This document shows, piece after piece, positions 16,244-24,665 of a stretch of 43,758 nucleotides of DNA (positions are counted from its first letter, which is position 1; every line of letters begins with the position of its first letter). A program made the translations under genes and the position numbers. Location of the stretch: positions 1-43,758 of the forward strand of contig JACPZW010000047.1 of the NCBI GenBank assembly GCA_016195265.1, in the 5' to 3' direction. Below the pieces are notes generated by a model that saw nothing but the letters and a program-made list of their open reading frames with translations, was not told where the DNA came from and made no database searches. This DNA is from Acidobacteriota bacterium (GTDB taxonomy: Bacteria > Acidobacteriota > Vicinamibacteria > Vicinamibacterales > CAVVIG01).

Positions 16244-17874
16244 TCAAGGTGTCGCTCATCCTGCTATGCGGACTCCTTGCGACGCGCTTGCTGCGCCGGC
16301 GTTCCGCGGCACTTCGCCACGCCGTTCTCGCGGCCACGATTCTCTGCGCGGGTGCCGCGCCGCTGATCGCGCCGCTGGTGCCCGCGGTGCACGTGCCGCT
16401 GCATCCGTCGCTCCTCGGCTCGACGGTCCAGCCGCTCACGCTCTTCATCCCGGTCAAGGTCACGCGGCCCGAAGAAGATCTGGCCGCCTCGGCGCCGGCG
16501 ACGTCCGGCTTCGCTTTGCGCGCGATCGCGGGGCGCGTCCTCGGCGGGATCTGGCTTGGCGGTGCGTTCGTCAGCATGTTGTTCCTGGGCGCCGGGCTCG
16601 CGCGTCTCGCGCGGCTGGCGGCACGGTCGGTGCGCGTCACCGATGCGCGATGGGCGCACCTGCTGACCGCGATGTCACGCGGCTACGGCATCCGGCGTGA
16701 GGTGCGGCTGCTCCAGAGCGATCATCCGTCACTGCTCGTGACATGGGGTCTGCGACGGCCGACGATCATCCTGCCGGGCGCCGCGGGCGGGTGGTCCGAC
16801 GATCGCGTGCGCATCGTGCTCGGCCACGAGCTCGCCCACATCCGCCGCCGCGACTGGATCTCTCATTTGGCCTCGGCGCTGCTGCGCGCTGCGTACTGGT
16901 TCAATCCGCTCGTCTGGATCGCGTGCCGCCAGCTGCGCCTCGAAAGCGAGCAGGCGTGCGACGATGCCGTGCTCGCGCTGGGCGTCGCCGGGCCGGACTA
17001 CGCGACGCATCTGCTGGAAGTCGCCCGCGCGTTCAAACAGTCCCGCATCACCGTGTTTCCCGCGCCGGCGATGGCGCGCCCATCCAGTCTCGAGAGGAGA
17101 GTTCGCGCCATGTTGAACACGCATCTCGTACGCACACCGCTGACGCGCGCGGCCGGCATCGCCATCGCCATCGCGCTCACCGCGATCACCATTCCGCTTG
17201 CGGGCCTCGTCGCGTCGGCACAGTCGAGCACCGCCTCGTTCTCCGGCGTGCTCGTGGACGCCGTCGGCCGCATCATGCCCGACACGACGCTCGTCCTCAT
17301 CAACGTGCAGTCGAAAGAGCGGAAGGAAATCAGAAGTGACGCGACGGCGCACTTCGCGTTCGCGGGGCTTGCGGCGGGCGATTACACGCTCGAGGCGACG
17401 CGCCCCGGCTTCAACACGTCACAGGGACGCATGTCGCTCGAGGCGGGACAGAGCCTCGTGCGCGACGTCGCGCTCCAGGTCGGCGATCTGCACGAGACGA
17501 TCACGATTTACGGAGGCGCCGGCCCGACGCCGGCCAAGGCGAAGGCCGCGAAGATGATCAACCAGTCGGGCATCGAGTCGTGCACGCCGCCGGCCACCGG
17601 CGGCGAGATCACTCCGCCGCTGAAACTCGCCGACCGCAAGCCGACCTACCCGCCGGCTCAGCAGGCCGCCGGCGTCGGCACCAGGGTGGAAATCGACACG
17701 CGCATCGGCATCGATGGCTTCCCGAAGGATTTCCGGCTGACCACCCCGGCCGATCCGGATTTCGTCAACGCGCTCATCGACGCCGTGAAGCAGTGGCAGT
17801 TCTCGCAGACCAAGCTCGACTGCGTGCCCGTCGAAGTGACGATGCACGTGACGGCGTCGTTCGTGGTGCAGTGA
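16240..17874 (+). CDS. BlaR1-like M56 membrane metalloprotease with carboxypeptidase-regulatory-like and TonB C-terminal domains
   Basis: 544 residues. Transmembrane helices flank a gluzincin-type protease: the zinc motif HELAHIRRRDW puts H196, E197 and H200 in place, and RLESEQACDDAV (about 233-244) supplies the third ligand. After the helix at about 302-328 the periplasmic part is not the penicillin-binding sensor of classical BlaR1. Instead there is a beta-sandwich like CarboxypepD-regulatory domains (SGVLVDAVGRIMPDTTLVLI, about 335-420) and a TonB-C-like domain (PTYPPAQQAAGVGTRVEIDT, about 468-540). Such TonB-tailed M56 proteins are common in Acidobacteria-type genomes. It presumably senses an envelope signal and cleaves, or causes cleavage of, the BlaI repressor encoded just upstream. 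Confidence 0.88.
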   Translation: MIKVSLILLCGLLATRLLRRRSAALRHAVLAATILCAGAAPLIAPLVPAVHVPLHPSLLGSTVQPLTLFIPVKVTRPEEDLAASAPATSGFALRAIAGRVLGGIWLGGAFVSMLFLGAGLARLARLAARSVRVTDARWAHLLTAMSRGYGIRREVRLLQSDHPSLLVTWGLRRPTIILPGAAGGWSDDRVRIVLGHELAHIRRRDWISHLASALLRAAYWFNPLVWIACRQLRLESEQACDDAVLALGVAGPDYATHLLEVARAFKQSRITVFPAPAMARPSSLERRVRAMLNTHLVRTPLTRAAGIAIAIALTAITIPLAGLVASAQSSTASFSGVLVDAVGRIMPDTTLVLINVQSKERKEIRSDATAHFAFAGLAAGDYTLEATRPGFNTSQGRMSLEAGQSLVRDVALQVGDLHETITIYGGAGPTPAKAKAAKMINQSGIESCTPPATGGEITPPLKLADRKPTYPPAQQAAGVGTRVEIDTRIGIDGFPKDFRLTTPADPDFVNALIDAVKQWQFSQTKLDCVPVEVTMHVTASFVVQ

Positions 17875-17897
17875 TTACGAGCGGGTGCGGAGTGCCT

Positions 17898-17965
17898 GGT
17901 GCGGGGTGCCGTGCGAGGTGCGGCGTGCGTCTGCACCCAGCCCCCCGCACGCGGCACCCAGCACC
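17898..17965. repeat. Long GC-rich hairpin between convergent genes
   Basis: The left arm GGTGCGGGGTGCCGTGC (17898-17914) pairs with GCACGCGGCACCCAGCACC (17947-17965) with few mismatches. It sits between two convergent genes and lacks a T-run, so it is a possible bidirectional hairpin or a spacer repeat built from a GGTGCGG unit that also occurs just before it. Confidence 0.55.
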
Positions 17966-17966
17966 G

Positions 17967-19184
17967 TCATTTAACCGCCGTCACCATGATCTCGACGAGC
18001 GCGCCCTGGCCAGCGAGACGGCTGATGCCGACCGTCGCGCGCACGGGCGGGTCCGTCGGGAAGACGGGCCGGTAGCCGTCGTTCATGTCGTTGAACTTCG
18101 CCACGTCTGTCACGAGCACTTCACTCGAGACGATGTCCTTGTAGTCGAAGCCGGCGGCCTTGAGCGCCGGACCGAAGCGCGCGAGCGTCTCGATCGTCTG
18201 TGCTTTCATGTCGCCGGCGTTCGTGGCGGTGTTGCCCGTGCCGCCCGAGATGAACAACCGGTTGCCGACCTTGATCGCCGGACTGAAGTTCGGACCGGCC
18301 GTCCCCGGCGTCCCGTCGGCGCGATTCGGGATGATCACTTCACGCGGCGCCGATCCCTTGATCGCCATGAACGTGATCTCGACGTCGTACGTCCCGGGCG
18401 GCGCGGCTTCGCAGCTGACGCGGGCCGGACGGTCTTTCGGCCAGTACGTGCGGTAGACATCGTTCATCGCCGCGAAATTGTCCATGCTGCGCAGGGCGAC
18501 GTGGCCGGTGACGAGATCGCCGTACGACATGCCCGCGGCCTTCAGAATCTCGCCGGCGTTGTCCATCGCCGTCTTCGTCTGCACGGCGATGTCGCCCTGC
18601 AGCTGCGAGTTGTCCTTGCCGCTCCGGGAGACGAGGCCCGACATATATAACGTGTCGCCCGCCTGGATCGCGTAGCTGTACGGGCTGGTCGGCTTGACCC
18701 AGCCGGCCGGCAGAATCGCCTTCCGCGCGACGCCGTTCGGCACGGCCGTCACCTGGATTTCGAGCAGCGCGCCCGCCCGTACCATCGACCCGATGATCGT
18801 CGTCCGCGCCGGCGGATCACCCTTGAACTGCTGGCGGTAAATCGCGTCGAGCGCGGGAAAGTCCGCGGCGTTCTGCAGCATCACGGTCGCATGGACCGCG
18901 TTGTCCAGCGACGAGCCCGCGTCCTTCAGCACGGAGCGGAGATTGTCGAACACCTGCCTGGCCTGCGTGGTGACGTCGGTCCCGACGAGGTTGTTCTTCT
19001 CGTCGGTCGGCAGCTGGCCGGCGACGTAGATCACGTTGCCCGCCTTGATGCCGAGGCTGTACGGCGGCGTCTGTCCGGGCAGCGGACGCACGAACTGCTT
19101 GGCCGTCTGTGCGGACAGGCCGGCGACGAGGAACACGCCGGCGACCCCGGCGATGACGATCAGAGCGACTCGGGACATGCGCAT
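17967..19184 (-). CDS. Exported protein with three tandem RidA (YjgF/UK114) domains
   Basis: 405 residues. The start at 19184 follows GAGGTGATGTC. A hydrophobic N-terminus (VALIVIAGVAGVFLVAGLSA) marks export or anchoring. Three RidA domains follow at about 33-150, 157-277 and 285-405, each opening with a Y/F-S-x-x-I-K/Q-A/V-G strand (YSLGIKAGNVIYVAGQ, YSYAIQAGDTLYMSGL, FSPAIKVGNRLFISGG). Each keeps the active-site-type Arg (DPPARTTI, DRPARVSC, DPPVRATV) and Glu (LLEIQVTAV, DVEITFMAI, LVEIMVTAV). RidA proteins hydrolyse reactive enamines/imines from amino-acid metabolism and are usually single-domain cytosolic trimers. Here a trimer-equivalent is encoded in one exported chain. Confidence 0.88.
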   Translation of the reverse strand: MRMSRVALIVIAGVAGVFLVAGLSAQTAKQFVRPLPGQTPPYSLGIKAGNVIYVAGQLPTDEKNNLVGTDVTTQARQVFDNLRSVLKDAGSSLDNAVHATVMLQNAADFPALDAIYRQQFKGDPPARTTIIGSMVRAGALLEIQVTAVPNGVARKAILPAGWVKPTSPYSYAIQAGDTLYMSGLVSRSGKDNSQLQGDIAVQTKTAMDNAGEILKAAGMSYGDLVTGHVALRSMDNFAAMNDVYRTYWPKDRPARVSCEAAPPGTYDVEITFMAIKGSAPREVIIPNRADGTPGTAGPNFSPAIKVGNRLFISGGTGNTATNAGDMKAQTIETLARFGPALKAAGFDYKDIVSSEVLVTDVAKFNDMNDGYRPVFPTDPPVRATVGISRLAGQGALVEIMVTAVK

Positions 19185-19280
19185 GACATCACCTCAAAAA
19201 AGAGAGTCACTCTAACACGAGAGCGGCCCACGGGGACTCGTCGCGCGGCTTTTTCAGGGCCGCGTGCGATCGCTTCACGG

Positions 19281-19286
19281 TATAAT
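19281..19286 (+). promoter_or_regulatory. Consensus -10 box upstream of the ABC-F gene
   Basis: TATAAT, a perfect match, lies 60 bases before the ABC-F start. No clear -35 hexamer is seen at 16-18 bases. A start near 19293 would give a leader of about 53 bases. Confidence 0.45.
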
Positions 19287-19345
19287 GGTGAGTTGCTCCA
19301 ATCACTTTTGTCGCGACCTTGTTCAGCCACGCGGGTCTTCTTTTC

Positions 19346-20959
19346 ATGATTTCAGTTCAAGACGTCTCCATGCGGTTTGGGTCGAAGGTGCTCTTCGACG
19401 AAGTCACGACCACCTTCTCCGCCGGCCGGCGCTACGGCCTGACGGGCCCGAACGGCGCCGGCAAGTCGACGTTCATGAAGCTGCTGACCGGCGAGCCGCC
19501 GCAGAAGGGCACGGTCGCGCGGCCGGCGAAGCTCGGCGTCCTGCGCCAGGATCAGTTCGCGTTCGATCAGTTCCGCGTGATCGACACGGTCATCATGGGC
19601 AACCATCGGCTGTGGAGCGCGCTCGAGGAGCGCGAGCGCCTCTACGCGGAAACATCGATGACCGACGCCGACGGCATGCGCCTCGGCGAGCTCGAGGGCA
19701 TCGTCGGCGAAGAGGACGGTTATAGCGCGGAGAGCGATGCGGCGATCCTGCTGCAGGGTCTGGATATTCCTGACGCATTGCACCACCGGACGATGGCCGA
19801 GCTGCAGGGCGGACAGAAGGTCCGCGTGCTGCTGGCGCAGGCGCTGTTCGGGCATCCGCAGGCGCTGCTGCTCGACGAGCCGACGAACCACCTGGACCTC
19901 GACTCGATCCACTGGCTGCGCGAGTTCCTGCTCCGCTACGAAGGCACGCTGATCGTCATCTCGCACGATCGGCATTTCCTGAACGCGGTCTGCACGCACA
20001 TCGCGGACATCGACTACGAGACGATCATCACCTACACCGGCGGCTACGACGACATGGTGCTGGCCAAGACGCAGATTCGCGCGCAAATCGAAAAGGACAA
20101 CACGCAGCGCGAGAAGAAGATCGCGCAACTGCAGGACTTCATCGCGCGCTTCTCCGCGGGCACGCGCGCCAGCCAGGTGATGTCGCGTAAGAAGGAAGTC
20201 GAGCGGCTGCAGACGACCGAGCTCGCGCGGTCCAACATCCAGCGGCCCTACATCAAGTTCGCGATGAACCGGCCGTCGGGCCGCGTCGCGCTCGAATTCG
20301 ATGGCGTGACGAAAGCGTTCGGCGACGCGAGGGTCGTGACGAACTTCAGCGCGATCGTCAATCGCGGCGAAAAGATCGTCCTCGTCGGGCGCAACGGCCT
20401 CGGCAAGACGACGCTCCTCAAGGCGCTGCTCGCAGATTCGCCCAACCTGAAAGCGTCGCCGGCGGATCTCGATGCCGGCACCGTGCGCTGGGGACACGAA
20501 GTGTCGATCGGCTACTTTCCGCAGGACCACACGGGCGCGATCGAGAAAGGCCTGACTGCGGTCGAGTGGCTGCACCGGTTCGATCCGGACGCGTCACGGC
20601 AGGACATCCACGGCCTGCTCGGCCAGATGCTGTTCAGCGGCGAAGAAGGGCTGAAACCGACCGCGGCGCTCTCGGGCGGCGAGACCGCGCGGTTGCTCTT
20701 CTGCCGGATCATGCTGCAGAAGCCCAACGTGCTCGTCCTCGACGAGCCGACGAACCATCTCGATCTCGAATCCATCAACGCGCTGAACATCGCGCTGCAG
20801 AAATACGACGGCACCGTGCTGCTCGTGACGCACGACGAGGACGTCATGGACGAGGTCGGCACGCGCGTCTGGCACTTCGACCACGGGACGATCCACGACT
20901 TCAAGGGCGGGTACGAAGAGTACGAAGCGACGCTGTCCTCAGCCGCTTCGCTTGTGTGA
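19346..20959 (+). CDS. ybiT: ABC-F family ATPase YbiT
   Basis: 537 residues, close to the 530 of E. coli YbiT. Two ABC domains are present. The first has Walker A GPNGAGKST (34-42), signature LQGGQKVR and Walker B LLLDEPTNHLDL. The second has Walker A GRNGLGKTT (348-356), LSGGETAR and VLVLDEPTNHLDL. The linker after SHDRHFLNAVCTHIADIDY is charged and helical. Segments such as KLGVLRQDQFAFDQFRVIDT and GYFPQDH are diagnostic of the YbiT branch. ABC-F proteins bind the ribosomal E site and help stalled translation; they have no membrane domain. The ATG at 19346 matches the family N-terminus, although no good ribosome site precedes it. It stands alone between two leftward genes. Confidence 0.93.
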   Translation: MISVQDVSMRFGSKVLFDEVTTTFSAGRRYGLTGPNGAGKSTFMKLLTGEPPQKGTVARPAKLGVLRQDQFAFDQFRVIDTVIMGNHRLWSALEERERLYAETSMTDADGMRLGELEGIVGEEDGYSAESDAAILLQGLDIPDALHHRTMAELQGGQKVRVLLAQALFGHPQALLLDEPTNHLDLDSIHWLREFLLRYEGTLIVISHDRHFLNAVCTHIADIDYETIITYTGGYDDMVLAKTQIRAQIEKDNTQREKKIAQLQDFIARFSAGTRASQVMSRKKEVERLQTTELARSNIQRPYIKFAMNRPSGRVALEFDGVTKAFGDARVVTNFSAIVNRGEKIVLVGRNGLGKTTLLKALLADSPNLKASPADLDAGTVRWGHEVSIGYFPQDHTGAIEKGLTAVEWLHRFDPDASRQDIHGLLGQMLFSGEEGLKPTAALSGGETARLLFCRIMLQKPNVLVLDEPTNHLDLESINALNIALQKYDGTVLLVTHDEDVMDEVGTRVWHFDHGTIHDFKGGYEEYEATLSSAASLV

Positions 20960-20968
20960 GCGAAGATG

Positions 20969-21000
20969 GATTGGGGAATTGGGTAATTGGGTAATCGGGG
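20969..21000. repeat. AATTGGGTAATTGGG short direct repeat
   Basis: Tandem units ATTGGGGA, ATTGGGTA, ATTGGGTA and ATCGGGGA begin about 10 bases after the ABC-F stop. No coding potential is seen. Confidence 0.6.
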
Positions 21001-21011
21001 AAAGGAGACGT

Positions 21012-21041
21012 CACCGGCGCGACTCGAAAGCTGCGCCGGTG
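21012..21041 (+). terminator. Hairpin downstream of ABC-F, weak terminator candidate
   Basis: CACCGGCGC and GCGCCGGTG form a perfect 9-base stem with a 12-base loop, 52 bases after the ABC-F stop. No T-run follows, so intrinsic termination is doubtful. Confidence 0.3.
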
Positions 21042-21087
21042 CCTTGCCAACGGTCGAAGAACCTAGAACAGTTTGCAGATCGCTGTA

Positions 21088-21163
21088 GTACGTAGGGCGG
21101 GTCCTTTTTTTGGACCCGCCGGTCGGCGACGCGCGCCGGGTCCGAAGGACCCGGCCTACGTAC
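21088..21163. repeat. Bipartite palindromic repeat, family A, copy 2 (fullest copy)
   Basis: Outer arms GTACGTAGG (21088-21096) and CCTACGTAC (21155-21163) pair perfectly. Inside are two hairpins: GGCGGGTCC with seven T in the loop and GGACCCGCC, then CCGGGTCC-GAA-GGACCCGG. The whole 76-base unit is symmetric. It lies between the ABC-F gene and the 3' end of a barrel gene. Confidence 0.85.
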
Positions 21164-21189
21164 CGGTGCATATCAAGCCGCCGAAGAAC

Positions 21190-22041
21190 CTAGAAGCGCC
21201 AGCCGAAGCCGATCGAGATCACGGGATAGTACTTCAGCAGCTGAAGGAAACTGTTGTCCTGGATCTTCTTCTGCTCGTCGCCGATGGCGGTCACGATGTT
21301 AGGCTGGGTGTTGATCGGCTTGCAGGCGACGGACGCGGGCAACGCCGGCGTCGTGACGAGGCAGCCGGTGCCCGAGTACGTGAGACCCACCGTCGGGACA
21401 TCCTCGAACACGACACCAAGGTCGAGCGCCATGCTGAAGTGCCGGCCGCTGCGCGGCACGAGCTGGCCGAAGCCAATCGCGAGCATGGGCGAGAACTTGT
21501 TGAACGTCATCGACGTCGTGCCGCGAATCGGATCCGACGCCAGGCTCGTGTACGTCTGGCCGCCGATCGAGAACTGACTGCTGCCCACGGAGAGCGTTCC
21601 ATCGATGTGGTTGTTGTTGTAGAGCAGGACGCCCGGGCTGAACCGGAAGCCGCCGCCGATCAGCAGATCCAGGTTCGCTTCCACCGACTGCAGCTTGAGC
21701 GACCCGTCGATGCTCGCGCCGCTCTGGTCGAACGTGTGGCTGTAACTGAAGACGTTGAACCCGCCGCGCACGTTGACGCGGTTGGCCACGGCGACGGCGC
21801 CCTGAATGCCGACTCCGAGCGTGCCGAGCTTGACGCCGATGCCGCCGGCCGGGCTGAACGACGACGAGCCGCTCCCGCCCTGCTCGAAGGTGGTGTCCGG
21901 CGCCGGCGTGACGGTGCGGGACATGACGACCGATTCCGGGACGGTCGCGGTTGACAGGGACGGGCTCTGGGCAAAACCCTGGACCGGCAGAATCGCGCTG
22001 ATCACGACCGCCGCCACCGCTACGAGACATGACCTTCGCAT
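21190..22041 (-). CDS. Outer-membrane beta-barrel-like protein
   Basis: 283 residues. The start at 22041 is fixed by TTTAGGAGGTTCAGC just upstream. A signal peptide (SCLVAVAAVVISAILPVQGFA) ends near GFA-QS. The mature chain has alternating strands with Gly and aromatic edges (VNVRGGFNVFSYSHTF, IGGGFRFSPGVLLYNNNHID, FSMALDLGVVFEDV) and ends YYPVISIGFGWRF, a classic C-terminal Phe barrel signal. Two Cys in the extracellular-type loop (TGCLVTTPALPASVACKP) may pair. It could be a porin-like or adhesin-like barrel; I do not recognise the family. Confidence 0.78.
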   Translation of the reverse strand: MRRSCLVAVAAVVISAILPVQGFAQSPSLSTATVPESVVMSRTVTPAPDTTFEQGGSGSSSFSPAGGIGVKLGTLGVGIQGAVAVANRVNVRGGFNVFSYSHTFDQSGASIDGSLKLQSVEANLDLLIGGGFRFSPGVLLYNNNHIDGTLSVGSSQFSIGGQTYTSLASDPIRGTTSMTFNKFSPMLAIGFGQLVPRSGRHFSMALDLGVVFEDVPTVGLTYSGTGCLVTTPALPASVACKPINTQPNIVTAIGDEQKKIQDNSFLQLLKYYPVISIGFGWRF

Positions 22042-22212
22042 GCTGAACCTCCTAAATGCTGAAAAACGGACAACTCGTGACATCTAGTACGTTTCGGTCG
22101 CCCCGCGGCATCCGTTAGAGGGCGCCAATAATATCCCATGTCTCTGGTGACAAGTACAGGGTCGACGCGTTAGCATCTGCCTGGCGACAACAGCCGGAAA
22201 GGGACCTTCACG

Positions 22213-23376
22213 ATGACGATGCACCAGACTCGTCGGGACATCCTCAAGGGCGGCCTGGCGGTGGCGGGGTTGAGCGTGTTCGCGGTGCCGGAGTGGGCGC
22301 TGCCCGTCCTCGCCCAGGGCGAAACGGTCGTGCCGTTCACCGACATTCCCGACAACGTCCGATGGGAGGTCCCGCCCGACCGGCGGACGCTCGACATCCG
22401 GACGATCGACGGTCCGTTCACGCCCGCCGCCAAGTTCGCGACGACGCAACACTACGGTCACCCGGACGTGGACGCGGCGACGTACAAACTCAAGATGACG
22501 GGCCTCGTCAACCAGACGAAGTCGTTCTCGCTCGACGACCTGAAGAAAATGGGCGGCAAGGAACTCGTCGCCGGCTTCGAGTGCTCGGGCAACCGCGGGC
22601 CGCTCAACGGCCTGTCGGGCAACGGAAAATGGACGGGCGTGCCGCTCAAGAGCGTGCTCGACGCCACGGGCGTGAAAGCGAACGCGAAGGAGTTCGTCTT
22701 CTTCGGCGCGGACCACGGCCAGGAAGAAATCGAGTGGCGCACGCAGAAGTTCACGCTCGAGCAGAACTTCGGCAGAAGCCTGCCGCGCGAAAAAGCGCTG
22801 TCGCCGGAGATCGTCCTGGCGTACGCGCTCAACGGCGCGCCGCTGACGAAGCATCAGGGCGCGCCGCTCCGCCTGCTCGTGCCGGGCTACTACGGCGTGT
22901 GCAACGTGAAGTGGCTGCAGCACATCCACCTGCAGGAAGACGAGTACCTCGGCAAGTTCCAGGCGCGCTGGTACCGCACGCTGCGCGGCGAAACGATCGA
23001 CGGCGAAATGATGTGGAAGGAATCCGCCGTCACCCACATGAACCTGAAGTCGTTCATCGCGCGCGTCACCAAGACCGGCAGCCAGTACAAGGTGATGGGC
23101 GTCATCCTGAACGACGGCACGCCGATCAAGTCCGCCGAAGTGAAGGTGGATGACGGCCCGTGGCAGATGGCGCAGCTCGACGCCTCGACGAAGGACAAGT
23201 ACGGCTGGAAGTTCTTCACCTGCAACTGGACCGGCGCGACGCCCGGCGACCACACGCTCATCTCGCGCGTGACCGACGTCAACGGCAGGGTCCAGAAAAC
23301 GGCGCAGGAGAACGAGACGAAGAAGTCGTTCCTCGAAGAGGATTCGCAGGCGCCGCGCAAAGTGAAGATCGCGTAG
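22213..23376 (+). CDS. Sulfite-oxidase-family molybdopterin oxidoreductase, Tat-exported
   Basis: 387 residues. Tat signal TRRDILKGGLAVAGLSVFAV. The molybdopterin domain carries the Mo-ligating Cys in GFECSGNRGPLNGLSGNGKW (Cys124) and continues with ALNGAPLTKHQGAPLRLLVP and YYGVCNVKWLQHI, both family motifs. The C-terminal part (VMGVILNDGTPIKSAEVKVD, WKFFTCNWTGATPGDHTL) is the Ig-like Mo-co dimerisation domain. There is no haem domain, so electrons must go to a separate cytochrome. Enzymes of this type oxidise sulfite or related substrates in the periplasm. An AAGGGAC lies about 8 bases before the ATG. An MFS gene follows after 18 bases. Confidence 0.9.
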   Translation: MTMHQTRRDILKGGLAVAGLSVFAVPEWALPVLAQGETVVPFTDIPDNVRWEVPPDRRTLDIRTIDGPFTPAAKFATTQHYGHPDVDAATYKLKMTGLVNQTKSFSLDDLKKMGGKELVAGFECSGNRGPLNGLSGNGKWTGVPLKSVLDATGVKANAKEFVFFGADHGQEEIEWRTQKFTLEQNFGRSLPREKALSPEIVLAYALNGAPLTKHQGAPLRLLVPGYYGVCNVKWLQHIHLQEDEYLGKFQARWYRTLRGETIDGEMMWKESAVTHMNLKSFIARVTKTGSQYKVMGVILNDGTPIKSAEVKVDDGPWQMAQLDASTKDKYGWKFFTCNWTGATPGDHTLISRVTDVNGRVQKTAQENETKKSFLEEDSQAPRKVKIA

Positions 23377-23394
23377 CCGGCGCCCGTCGCTCGC

Positions 23395-24606
23395 ATGAAT
23401 CGCGGCCAGGGAGGAGAATCCACGGCGTTCGCCGTCCTGGCCGCGATTAGTTTTTCCCACCTCCTCAACGACACGATCCAGGCGCTCGTCCCCTCGATCT
23501 ATCCCCTGCTCAAGTCGGCGTTCGCGCTGAGCTTCGCGCAGGTCGGCCTGATGACGCTCACGCTGCAGGTGACGGCGTCGCTGCTCCAGCCGGTCATCGG
23601 CCACTACACCGATCGCCGGCCGACGCCGTACTCGCTCGTCATCGGCATGGGCGTCACGCTGGCCGGCGTCCTGCTGCTGTCGATCGCCGGCACGTTCGCC
23701 GTGCTGCTGGTCGCCGCGGGGCTGATGGGGGTCGGCTCCGCGGTCTTTCATCCCGAATCGTCTCGCGTCGCGCGCATGGCGTCGGGCGGACGCCACGGCC
23801 TCGCGCAGTCGCTCTTCCAGGTGGGCGGCAACGCGGGATCGTCCTTCGGTCCGCTGCTCGCCGCGTTTCTCGTCGCGCCGCGCGGGCAGCCGGCCGTCGC
23901 GTGGTGCGCGCCGCTCGCCCTCGTCGCGATGGCCGTGCTATGGCGGATCGGCCGCTGGTACAAGACGAGGCCGGCCGCGCCGTCGCGCCCGCCTTCGCAC
24001 GCCGGGCCGGATGGCGCGCTCCGGCGCGTCGGCTGGCCGCTCGCGATTCTCGGCGCGCTGATCTTCTCGAAGTACTTCTACCTGGCGAGCCTGAACAGCT
24101 ATTACACCTTTTATCTGATCGACAAGTTCCACGTCTCAGTGCGGACGGCGCAGATCCATCTGTTCATCTTCCTCGCGGCCGCGGCCGCCGGCACGATTCT
24201 CGGCGGGCCGATCGGCGATCGCTTCGGCCGCAAGTACGTCATCTGGGGATCGATCTTCGGCGTGCTGCCGTTCACGCTGGCGCTGCCCTATGCGAACCTG
24301 TTCTGGACGCCGGTGCTCGCCATCGTGATCGGCCTCGTGATCGCATCCGCGTTTTCGGCGATCGTCGTCTACGCGCAGGAACTGGTCCCGGGCCGCGTCG
24401 GCCTCATCTCGGGCGTGTTCTTCGGATTCGCGTTCGGCATGGGCGGCCTCGGTGCGGCCGTGCTCGGCGTGCTCGCGGATCGCGCCGGCATCGGGACCGT
24501 CTACAAGCTGTGCGCGTTCCTGCCCATGCTCGGCGCCCTGGCGGCGTTCCTGCCGGATGTCGATGCCGGGACCGTTCACCGTGCAACCGTTCACCGTGCG
24601 CCTTGA
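23395..24606 (+). CDS. fsr: MFS exporter of the fosmidomycin-resistance (Fsr) type
   Basis: 403 residues with about 12 transmembrane helices. Fsr-specific motifs are exact in form: AISFSHLLNDTIQALVPSIY, LLQPVIGHYTDRRP, GSAVFHPESSRVARMASGGR and HGLAQSLFQVGGNAGSSFGP. The second half has GPIGDRFGRKYVIWGSI, the MFS loop motif. Fsr proteins pump out fosmidomycin-like compounds or other small molecules using the proton gradient; the natural substrate here is unknown. The gene starts 18 bases after the sulfite-oxidase-like gene without its own ribosome site, so it is probably translated as part of that operon. The last 14 residues (GTVHRATVHRAP region) come from a 15-base direct repeat. Confidence 0.9.
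   Translation: MNRGQGGESTAFAVLAAISFSHLLNDTIQALVPSIYPLLKSAFALSFAQVGLMTLTLQVTASLLQPVIGHYTDRRPTPYSLVIGMGVTLAGVLLLSIAGTFAVLLVAAGLMGVGSAVFHPESSRVARMASGGRHGLAQSLFQVGGNAGSSFGPLLAAFLVAPRGQPAVAWCAPLALVAMAVLWRIGRWYKTRPAAPSRPPSHAGPDGALRRVGWPLAILGALIFSKYFYLASLNSYYTFYLIDKFHVSVRTAQIHLFIFLAAAAAGTILGGPIGDRFGRKYVIWGSIFGVLPFTLALPYANLFWTPVLAIVIGLVIASAFSAIVVYAQELVPGRVGLISGVFFGFAFGMGGLGAAVLGVLADRAGIGTVYKLCAFLPMLGALAAFLPDVDAGTVHRATVHRAP
24571..24599 (+). repeat. Direct repeat ACCGTTCACCGTGC, two copies, inside the MFS 3' end
   Basis: ACCGTTCACCGTGC at 24571-24584 and again at 24586-24599. It adds the odd tail TVHRATVHRAP to the exporter, beyond the last helix. It looks like a spacer repeat that has extended into the gene. 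Confidence 0.65.
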
Positions 24607-24665
24607 CTCTGCCGTGGCGCCGCCGTAAGTTTGATCCACCCCCCTTCCAACTTCAGGAGTTGTTC

